64,000 nt of DNA, from assembly GCF_905475465.1 (NCBI RefSeq), contig NC_062238.1, positions 9,083,368 through 9,147,367 of the forward strand. The letters are read 5' to 3'. The notes beneath the pieces were generated by a model. That model had not been told where the DNA came from and made no database searches. It was given only the letters and a program-made list of their open reading frames with translations. Source of the DNA: Pieris napi. Lineage: Eukaryota; Arthropoda; Insecta; Lepidoptera; Pieridae. Below are positions 10,107-19,300 of the stretch, one piece after another (within the stretch, counting starts at the first letter, position 1; each line of letters starts with the position of its first letter). Both the position numbers and the translations under genes were made by a program.

Positions 10107-11957
10107 TTAATATAAAGTTTCGACAATGTATGTTATACATAAATGGAACTGAACATACGAAACATAGTCTCTGGTTTGTATGCTTAAAGGAATTTTAAGT
10201 ATTATTTTATATATGGTGCTTTTCTTTCTCTTCCTCTGATTACTCATATTTGACTCATAGGATTGCATAACCGAATAAGTTTGCTGTATGTTATTTTTAC
10301 GAAATCCTGAATCGGTGAGCCTGCTATATTGCGGAACGATAACGTTTCGCAATCTTCCCCTTTTACGAAAGACATTACCTTTCTTTCTGAACTTTCCTTT
10401 TGACCTTCCTGTAAATTCCTTTCTAATCTTAACACCATTTTTTCTTCTTCGAAATTCCTGCTTTTTCACGAATGATTTTTGCTTATTTTTCTTGCCTTTG
10501 TTGATAGGCAAACCATTTAATTTGCGTGTAACCTTTTCTGATCCATGCGAAAATTTGCCATAACTCTTTCTAGTTCTAATGCTTTTGTTTCTTACAACTA
10601 CGTCGGACCCTTGTGTTAAGTTGCGTTGCAAATAGGGTTCCGTATACAATTGAATCGTTGCTTCTAACAAAGGCTTAGACAATACTACGCTGCTATTTAA
10701 GTTTTTATTCTTCTTATAAGAAATAGATGAAGAAAAGATTTCTTTATCTTCTGTTTCTTGCTTGTCTTGTAGGCATTTCATGCTTTTGATAGCCATGTTA
10801 ACACGATGTGATTTATCTTCTCCGCTCACTTCACAACCAAGTTGCGTTTGATGATCTGTACTATGGTTTAGGGTCTCTCCTACCCCGGAGCTGATGCTAT
10901 GTTGCTCCTTGCTGTAGTCAGTTAACGACTGTGCTACGCTTTCTGCCAATTTGGATAATTCTCCGCCTTGATAATTATCTGCATGTATACTGTGATTAAC
11001 ACTAAGACCTATCGGAGTCCAGTACCGGGTGGGCTCTTTGGAGTCTATTCCAAGACTGGCTGCCACTGCTTCCGCCAATGCCACTATCGATGTTTCCTGC
11101 TGCACATCAGTGGTTTTCTGTATTGGCATCATTGCTATGCCTGATGGTATCTGCTGTATACTGTGATTAACACTAAGACCTATCGGAGTCCGGTACCGGG
11201 TGGGCTCTTTGGAGTCCACTCCGAGACTGGCTGCCACTGCTTCCGCCAATGCCACTATCGATGTTTCCTGCTGCACATCAGTGGTTTTCTGTATTGGCAT
11301 CATTGCTATGCCTGATGGTATCTGCTGATTGTTACCACTTTCTGCTAAACCTTCCACCATTGCCGAAGACGAAGAGATTTTCTTGTCCGATTTATATTGA
11401 AATGATTGCTCTGCTTGCGTAGAATTACAATTTAAATTTGCATTTCCTTGACCTTGTGTATCGAAATGCGTTGACAGCGAATTTTTGCTGATGCTAAAAT
11501 TTGATGAAGTTCGCTGTTGTTTTGCAATTGAATCTTTCCAGGTTTGATTATTACCTGTTTCCAAGGCATATAAGAAATTTTCTGAATTATATGAATAAAG
11601 TACCGGTGAATCCATATGCGTTTCTAAAGAATGTAATTTGAGATATATCTTTCTCTTTTGGCGCCTACATATAGCTTCCTTCTCGTAATATATATTTTCA
11701 TACTCAGAGTAGGATCCGCCATGATCAACAAGTATGTCGATATGGGTTTTAAAAATTAAATCCCAATGCCACTTTATTTCGTCTAGCGCTCCTTCAAGTT
11801 CATCTTTGTCGGATTCGGAGTATACATTTGATAGTTCAAAAATCTTATCAAGCGACCTAAATAAATATGCTTGTTTGCGAAGCAACTCTTCGGTTTTTCT
11901 TGAATGCCTGATGGTTTTCAGACCGTCGGTAAACGAAGCTTGGAATAAATTCTCCAT
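10107..11957 (-). CDS. Gag-like protein of LTR retrotransposon (616 aa)
   Basis: Single uninterrupted ORF starting MENLFQASFTDGLK. Residues 1-130 are helical and charged (LRKQAYLFRSLDKIFEL, then DELEGALDEIKWHWDLIF), fitting a capsid-type or coiled-coil N-terminus. Residues about 209-323 are two copies of a 57-residue unit containing VALAEAVAASLG; a third, looser version reads LAESVAQSL. The C-terminal 150 residues are extremely basic (KGKKNKQKS, RRRKNG, GKFRKKG), as expected of a nucleic-acid-binding region, but no zinc knuckle CCHC is present. There is no protease, RT or integrase motif. I do not recognise a close family; Gag is inferred from position between LTRs, size, layout and charge. 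It would have to borrow enzymes from an autonomous element. Confidence 0.7.
   Translation of the reverse strand: MENLFQASFTDGLKTIRHSRKTEELLRKQAYLFRSLDKIFELSNVYSESDKDELEGALDEIKWHWDLIFKTHIDILVDHGGSYSEYENIYYEKEAICRRQKRKIYLKLHSLETHMDSPVLYSYNSENFLYALETGNNQTWKDSIAKQQRTSSNFSISKNSLSTHFDTQGQGNANLNCNSTQAEQSFQYKSDKKISSSSAMVEGLAESGNNQQIPSGIAMMPIQKTTDVQQETSIVALAEAVAASLGVDSKEPTRYRTPIGLSVNHSIQQIPSGIAMMPIQKTTDVQQETSIVALAEAVAASLGIDSKEPTRYWTPIGLSVNHSIHADNYQGGELSKLAESVAQSLTDYSKEQHSISSGVGETLNHSTDHQTQLGCEVSGEDKSHRVNMAIKSMKCLQDKQETEDKEIFSSSISYKKNKNLNSSVVLSKPLLEATIQLYTEPYLQRNLTQGSDVVVRNKSIRTRKSYGKFSHGSEKVTRKLNGLPINKGKKNKQKSFVKKQEFRRRKNGVKIRKEFTGRSKGKFRKKGNVFRKRGRLRNVIVPQYSRLTDSGFRKNNIQQTYSVMQSYESNMSNQRKRKKSTIYKIILKIPLSIQTRDYVSYVQFHLCITYIVETLY
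10990..11331 (-). repeat. 171-bp direct repeat inside gag ORF (two units)
   Basis: Units 10990-11160 and 11161-11331 are nearly identical, with a few substitutions such as ccagtaccgg versus ccggtaccgg. The period is 57 codons, so the frame is preserved. Confidence 0.9.
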
Positions 11958-12205
11958 TATGCTTAATATAATAATTAACTAAACGCTTTGTAAATATTGC
12001 ATTATAAATTCTTAAATGCTTATACGTGATAAAATGCTCAATGAATGCTTCACATCATTCTTAGTAAAATTATGCTCACAAATGAGATAATTCTCAGAAG
12101 TATAGTGCTCAAAACAAATGGAAAGGACTTACTGTAGATGCCTCCGTATGTTGAAGATTGACGTCCGTTGCCTTCTTCTAGGTTGAAAGGACGCTGATAT
12201 ACTTT

Positions 12206-12583
12206 TTGACCGCTGTGGGTCTTTGACAATGCTGGGAGCGGACTCACTGTCGCTTGCCTCCCTATTTGACCGCTGTGGGTTCTTGAAAATATTGGGAGCG
12301 GACTCACTGTCGCTTGCCTCCCTATTTGACCGCTATGGGTCCGTGAAAATATTGGGAGCGGACTTCCTGTCGCCTGCCTCCCTATTTGACCGCTATGGGT
12401 CCTTGAAAATGCTGGGAGTGGACTTCCTGTCGCCTGCCTCCCTATTTGACCGCTATGGATCCTTAAAAATGCTGGGAGTGGACTTCCTGTCGCCTGCCTC
12501 CCTATTTGACCGCTATGGGTCCTTAAAAATGCTGGGAGCGGACTTCCTGTCGCTTACCTCCCTTTTCGACCGCTATGGATCCT
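12206..12583 (-). repeat. 60-bp tandem array (~6.3 units) in LTR-element leader
   Basis: Unit: gaccgctatgggtccttgaa followed by aatgctgggagtggacttcc and tgtcgcctgcctccctattt. The period is exactly 60 bases over six copies with scattered substitutions. It lies between the 5' LTR/primer site and the gag start. A short - strand frame in the last units reads SPLPIFSRTHSGQ; the other units carry a TAG in that frame, so a protein product is unlikely. Confidence 0.92.
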
Positions 12584-12744
12584 CCTTCTCCTTGCTCTCC
12601 TCTTTTCTATTGATGCGGATGATAATTTCTTACTTGCTTGACGACCCAACAAACCAGCAGTGGGATGTTTTTCCACGGCGCCGATCTTCAGGATGACGGA
12701 GAAAAACGCGAACGCGATCAACTGTACGCGAAAGACCCGCTATT

Positions 12745-12768
12745 CCCGGATAGCTCAAAGGACCAAAA
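12745..12768 (-). promoter_or_regulatory. Primer-binding site, tRNA-Tyr-like
   Basis: Directly next to the 5' LTR, the - strand reads TTTTGGTCCTTTGAGC. TGGTCCTT(T/C)GAGC is complementary, with one mismatch over 13 bases, to the 3' end of insect tRNA-Tyr including CCA (recalled from family knowledge). A longer match to the same tRNA end occurs at 18839-18863. Confidence 0.6.
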
Positions 12769-13274
12769 TGTACGGTTCCTGGGTCATCAGGGGTTCGAAA
12801 TAATAGAATAAATTGAACTTACTCTATATTTATCACTCGCGTTATACAATAGAATATGAGCGGAATAATAACTATTATGTTAATTGCAATCTAACAAACA
12901 GAGAGAGTGCCTACGTCTGGCTATGCTCCCGGGGTGATACTCCTATGACTTAGTTAATTACGAATGACTGCATAGTAACAGTCGAAGAGAGTGCCTGCGT
13001 CGGGCTATACTCTCGGGGCGTGACTCCGACGATTGTAGGAAATCGTCATGCTTATAAATGATCAAACTGTACAGCCAGAGCGCGTACTTACATAATAAAA
13101 ACATCACGCTCGTGGATGATTGGAATGTACGAGCCCTGGCACGTACTTATAAAAACATCATGGTTGTAGATGATCGGAATGTACGAGCCCTGGCACGTAC
13201 TTACATAGGGAATAATTAAGCTTATAAAACTAAGGAAGCCTGAGCGAGTAAAATGTACAGCCTTGGCTCGTACA
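12769..13274 (-). repeat. 5' LTR (in - orientation)
   Basis: The mate of the LTR at 8978. In the - sense transcription would start here and run leftward through the 60-bp repeats into the ORF. Confidence 0.9.
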
Positions 13275-14554
13275 GTGCAGATTATACTAGAATACAGATA
13301 ACCCAGATTTAGTATGCTAAGCTGTTGATGGGCTAAGTGATTGATTTTTGTTACAAACAGAATTTCTGTTTTTATTAAAATACAAAAAAAAAAGTTAAAG
13401 TCATGATATAGGGGCTGAGTAACATCTTATTTCCGTATCTGATAAATAAATCGTTCCTATCTGTCAGTTTCAAATGCGTATGTGTCAACGCACTTTGACA
13501 GGTCCATTTGACGGATAGGAATCGCTCAGTTTGTATATTGACAACTGGATAAGTATCACAAAATTTTCTTGTTTCTGTTTACAGAATGTGAAAATAAAAG
13601 ATAATGAAAAAATAATTTTCTCAATAACATCATGCTTAGCAGACTCAACCAGCGATATTGTATATGAAAAATTTAACTGAACGCAACATTGCGACTAGCA
13701 ACGTATATTGGTATATTTCTAAAACATGATAACTGTCTAATTATTTAATGAAGATAATAAATAGTGTGCATTACTTACATTGAAAACCGTGTATAGATTA
13801 TAAATGCTGTACCTTTGTCTCTGGATATTTCAATAGACAATTTTTAAATGGCAAAGCTACAGCACTGATTGCATAGGTTTGTCCATAAAATCACACATCC
13901 CTCATTCTTAATGTTAAATAGAAAATTGTACACTATTTTACAACAGATAAATAATTATATAAAAACGCAATAAATAGCTTATACACTTTGGATAGCGTAT
14001 TCTTCCGTTAGCGTCACTCGAAGTAGTGTAGTATGAATGGTTTTTTCTTTTGACATATTATCAAAACCACAGATAAAAGAATTTGCTCAAAAAAGGTTAC
14101 GATACGTTACAAAATTGAGCAACACTTTAAAGTTAATAGATACAAAATAGGCGATATACTAATAAAGAGAAATAATATTTGTACAAACTAACCTTAGTAG
14201 CCGTTATACCTTAACTACGAGTACTTATATTATGCATATCTTTGGCGAATACACTGCTTACGGTACCTTTGTTAAAATTATTACCATTAAAAACGTACGA
14301 AACGTCGTTGTAAATTCTCACAAAATTCACTATTTTTAATACTGAATAAAAACTGGTACCATTCGCTTTACAACTAGCCTAACTAAGCGCTGTTCAACCA
14401 ATGCAATACTTTTTAATTTGCACGTGTAGAATACATGATAACGCGAACATTTCAACATTAAAATGTCTAACTCATAGCTTCAAAACTAAAATTACACTCA
14501 TTTAATATAACGCACCGATCTGTCTTTTGCATCACTTTTTAAGAAGAATATTTT
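13275..14554. other. Intergenic, no gene seen
   Basis: AT-rich. An ~80-bp imperfect inverted repeat (cgttcctatctgtca / tgacggataggaatcg) lies at about 13452-13532 and may be a decayed MITE. Confidence 0.5.
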
Positions 14555-14868
14555 TGAAGTTATACTTCTGTAGGCGCGTTATGAAAAATTGATTTTGTGT
14601 TACGATGCGCGCGCACCGTGACGCAAAATTAACAGAATGAAGTTGCCCCCGGAAGATGCTACGGCATTGGACATAATTTAAAAACAACATTCGAATAAAT
14701 TTCATTCATTAATGTAAGAGAATAATAATAAATATTTATTAATTTTTTAAATGTAAACTGAACTTTATTGACTATAATGACTTCCAGTCTTTGATTATTT
14801 AATTGTAATTAATTATTTGCATTCAATCAAAAAATATTTTTAATAATGCCAAAGAAGTATAACTTCTT
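14555..14868. repeat. MITE with gaagttatacttc termini
   Basis: Left end ttgaagttatacttctgtagg and right end ccaaagaagtataacttctta are inverted. Just inside the left end is acgatgcgcgcgcaccgtgacg. Relatives are at 26126-26462 (inverted) and 58352-58639. Non-coding. Confidence 0.65.
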
Positions 14869-16064
14869 ACGCGCGTACATAAGTATACGCACCCTTTTTT
14901 ATGAATTTAGAAGAAAAATATTAGTTTTTATGAATTCGCAACGGACTTAACTTTTAACGAAGCTCAAACAAATTGTCATACAATCCTTGTTATTGATGTT
15001 TTGTGGTGATATTCTATCTACTGAGCATATTAAGCATTGGAAGAACAAACACTGGAGTAAAGATCGCGAAAATTACAGAAAATATTGTCCAAATATTAAA
15101 TAGGCCATTGGAAATAGAATAAATGCCAAAACGTGGTGATTTTCGCAATCTCACCCGCTTAGAACTAAATAGTGTTAGATTTGTCAGAACCTAACCTAAC
15201 AATTGGCAGTTTTGCACCTCAACAACGCAAACCAATTCACATTCTACAATTACGGTGGAATGCGCTTAGAATAGTTAAGTTATATACAATTAGGTCCACG
15301 CTATATCTAATTAAAAATCGGCTAGAACCGAGTAATTTGTAAAAAAAGTGCATTATCATTCATCAATAAATACTCAAAAGATTAAAAGTCACACAAAGCC
15401 TATTCATTATGAGATAATTCCTATTTATATACAATGACTACTTTAGGCTCCGAGCCTCTACGCGCCAGACTACTTTACATACATTACATATTACGCTTAA
15501 ATGCCAATATTTGCACTAAACTTTGTCAAACGTGTTACAACGTTATTCAGCCGAATGTTGTAAATTTAGCTAAATCGATTATTCTAGATTTATATTGAGC
15601 TAATTACTCATGAGAAATCGAAATAAATTGAGTAACATTATCGTTAACGGGAAATTAACGCCTTAAATCAGTCGTTAAGTGTACACAGCCATAGTCTGAT
15701 CCTTCAGACTTTTGATCGAGACACAAAAGTAAAATCACTCGATAGCCTTTACTTATACTCTTACATCTATGTCCAGCATAGAGAAAAAGCTATTCGTAAA
15801 GACGCTTTCACAAAGGTTCATATTGAGAATCGGTAATCAATTTGTACGTTAGGTGCGTACTCTCGTACGTATGTACGTTCGAGTACGGATCACTTCGCAA
15901 GTCATAAACGAAACCACTTTTTCGGTTAAGGTACTAAGTAACGAACTGAAACATCCCACAACGGATCGTTTATCTAACCAAAGTTTTGTATTTACGATCC
16001 GTCAAACCTCATCGCCATACGTGCAGGCGTGCACGCAAGTCCGTACCTTCGTACCTCGCTGGTC
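14869..16064 (-). other. Downstream flank and 3' UTR of the Tweety gene
   Basis: Sequence following the Tweety stop codon (in - sense). No repeat or further exon is clear. The polyadenylation site was not determined; several TTTATT (AATAAA on -) occur only left of 14770. Confidence 0.4.
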
Positions 16065-16387
16065 CTACAACTCGGTGACCGCGTAGAGATCTCTCTGGTC
16101 GTGTCGTTCCGGGCGTCGTCTGTGGGCGTTGTTGTGGGGTTGTCTTCTGGGGCGTTGGAGGCTGCGGTACTCTAACGCCGCGGCGGAGAGCGGTTGCGGA
16201 TCTGTGCGGCGTTGGGGTCGCACCGTGGCGTATTTGTCGTTAGCGGGCGGTGCGTGAGCGGGCGGTTCCGGCGAGAAGGTGTGGAGGGCGGGCGGCGGCG
16301 CAGGGGGGCGAGGACGCGGCGCTCGGGGTCCGAACGACGCGTACTTGGGGTCGAAGCGATTCAGGCTGCCCGTGCGGCTCGCCTGAC
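16065..16387 (-). CDS. tty: Tweety exon 12 (C-terminus, PDZ-ligand-like end)
   Basis: Acceptor gtattgcag. QASRTGSLNRFDPKYASFG, a Pro/Ala-rich section, NDKYATVRPQ, EYRSLQ, and the end RDLYAVTEL. The KYAS and KYAT repeats mirror KYAT in exon 11, supporting that both belong to one tail. GC-rich relative to its surroundings. Confidence 0.85.
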
Positions 16388-19300
16388 CTGCAATACATAT
16401 ACAATAAATGTATTTAAAGACGAAACCCGTAATATGTACTAGAAACAAAAAATTACAGCCCCTAACTGCAGACGATCAACTATCTTATTTAATTGAACTG
16501 ACATTAACATTATATTCGAACAATAATAATTAATACATATGTTAAAAATAAAATATTGATTGATAAGCGAATAATACAGTTTAGCTTTCTCTAAACCGCC
16601 ACGTGTACGAAGTATGCGTCGAACGAGTTATCCTGCATTACCTAAAGTACGTACGAACTACGGCAAAAAAATGTTTACCTAGGAAGGCGCACAGATGTAT
16701 AATAAACTACCTACAGATATAAAAAATATTACTTCTATCAATTCATTCAAATCGAAGCTAAGTGAATATGTTAGACAGAATTACTTTTAAATTCATTTCT
16801 TATAATTACTTTTAATTCATATTTCTTTGTTTACTTTTATTTTTAAATTTATTGCATGTACGGCTATATTTTATTGTGATTATTTTAAGAACGACTACAA
16901 TGTTATGTTATCTAGAGTATTATTTTCATGTAAGTGACATTTTTTGTCTTTTTTGAGAAATAAAGTCTTTAAACCTATAAAGACGAAATTCCGTCGAATT
17001 TACTTCTCAATCTATATTATAAAGTTGTGTTTGTTTATAACGCACTCAATTGAAAAAGTACTGGATCGCTTCGAAAAGTTCACATTCTGAAAATCAATTT
17101 GATTGATTTTATTCAAAAATTATAAAATCCATATTTACTCGAATTTTTTAAAATAAAACAACGTTATTGATGTCTCAATAAAAATTGTATACTGGCTGAC
17201 GTAATCCAGAGACATTTGTGTGATATGTGTTGATTGTTGACGAAATATTATAGAATTTACGATGTCATAGTTATGATTTTAAATTCGTGGTAATGAGCAT
17301 TTCACAAACTACATTTTAAACAATCTTGCCTAATTCGTAAGAAAGTATTGAATTGGATTGGATTTAAAACTTTAACCATTCATTAGAATAAACTTGATAG
17401 TAATCATTGTTCTAAACATCTACCCCGAATGTTAGATTTAAGAAAAAGAAACAGAATATATAAACACGCTGAACACATGTTAAGACGCTTCATTTCAATA
17501 TTTAAGCTTATTTGAAAGCAAAGTCAACAATTTGTTTATGTAAAATCTTGAATTGTTTTATACAGTAGACATTAAATGTTTTGTTCCACGAATATATAAA
17601 CCACGGAAAAATATCTGGTCAAACTCAAAATATCTTTATTCAGATAGGTAAACAAGTTCACTTATGAACGTCAAAAATAAGTTAAATTAATTGTAAATTT
17701 ACATTTACTGCCAGTTCGCAAGTCAAGGACGTAGAGCGGGTAAGAATAACTGGTAAGAAACTTTCCGCCACTCTTTTTAATCACTGTATCTTATAACACA
17801 GGGATGTCCCTAGTTTGGGGACCAGCGTCCGTATGGTCTACCATATTACTGTTTTTTTATTGAAGTGAAACTTCTTTAGAGTCGTTGTGATTTCAAACTG
17901 GATGCAACGGAAAAAGCGACAGTAAAAAGAGACGGACACATAAATTAATAGGATTTGGCGTGAGAGAGAGTGAGATAGGAGGCATTATACAGTGTATAAA
18001 CTTTAAATTAGTGTGTATTTGAACATTTTCTGAAATAAAAAAACAGATTTGATGAAAATTAAATAAGTAAGTCAAGTAAGTAGTTTAATTATAAAATTAG
18101 ATTATTTATCAATTTTATTTACAAATAATTAGTTATAGAAACTTTTTGAAGTGACAACTTCGTACTACACTTAATTAAAAGTTTATACACTGTATAATGC
18201 TTCCTATCTCATTTTCTCCCACGTTGGATCTTGTGCATTTATTTCAAACTTTTATTATTTTAGTTTTTACCAAATTAAAGGTTGATATTAAAGTTATAAA
18301 TAAAAATTTAACATTAAAATATTTTTTTTTTTTAAAGAAAAGATCCTACTAGATAGAGAAAAAGTCTAATTTACATATTTTAATTATAAAAACTTTGTTT
18401 TTGAAGGTTTCACTTCTACCACGTGTGAATTGGACACATGATTTTTTATTATATTCTCACCAGCATTGTGTTCGGGCGCGCCGCCGGGCCGTTCTCAGTA
18501 GAAGTCATTACTCTCAAGCGTCTTGCACTGCTTGCTGAGGGTGGCGTATTTGCCGTTGTGAGGGGCTCGGCCCAGAGTATGGGCACCGCCCAAACCCAAA
18601 CCGCCCGCCCTTTCCACCCCGCCCACACCACCGCTGTTACGGCCTAGCGTTGCACTGCCTGATATACGCGACCTGCACAATAGCATAGACCTTTATTTAT
18701 TACATCAATTTGTGTCGATAAAATTCTATATGAAGAGTTTTTTTACATCAACGAAACACGTATATGATAAAAATGTGAAACAAAGTGGTATTTTTATTTG
18801 TATCTTTCAAAAATTCTTCGATAAGAACCTATCTATGGGTCGAATCCGGCTCGAAGGACCAAATAAAAAAGTAGAATAAGTGTGATCTAAATAGTATGTA
18901 ACGTTTCTTTCTATATAAACAAGTCTCTATAGCTCCTGAATATATGCAGACCTTACTATGTTACACTTCACATAAAGTAAGTTTAAATTACATAATATTC
19001 TTATTAAATAGATTCAGCAATGAGACTTACTGTGAACTATGTCTATTAAAAAAATCCAATACATTTTTGACACACGGGAGTAAAACTTAGCGTCGTTTCT
19101 ACATGTATTTTGTATTATCAGTGCTAAGCAGAAAAATACAGTCTCAGCTCGTACATATATTAACATACAGTAGTACTAAATGCATGGAAGTGAACGTCAC
19201 CTGGGTCGTTCTCGATCAGGTCTGTCGTTGAGGTCCATCAGTTGCACGGCAGCGCTGTACGAAGGCGGCTTTCCATTAGGGAATGGTGCTGGGCGGGGGA

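Larger units (their letters stand above)
8978..13274 (-). mobile_element. Gag-only (non-autonomous) LTR retrotransposon
   Basis: Direct repeats 8978-9483 and 12769-13274, each 506 bases, begin TGTACG and end CGTACA as LTRs do. They differ at about two positions near the start (agactatgagcgaaa versus agaatatgagcggaa). Transcription polarity is -, set by the ORF, by a primer-binding-site-like sequence next to the right LTR and by a purine tract next to the left LTR. The internal 3.3 kb holds one large ORF (10107-11957), a 60-bp tandem array and no RT, protease or integrase. No matching target-site duplication is visible at the outer flanks. It lies between the two convergent host genes. Confidence 0.88.

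Noticed and set aside
12206..12583. CRISPR-like array
   Set aside because: Units are directly adjacent 60-bp repeats without unique spacers, in an insect retrotransposon.
12223..12696. 157-codon + strand open frame of repeated LGADFLSPASLFDRYGS units
   Set aside because: It is a by-product of the 60-bp tandem array (period divisible by three) and runs antisense to the LTR element.
8978..13274. Endogenous retrovirus with env
   Set aside because: No pol or env coding sequence lies between the LTRs; only one Gag-like ORF.
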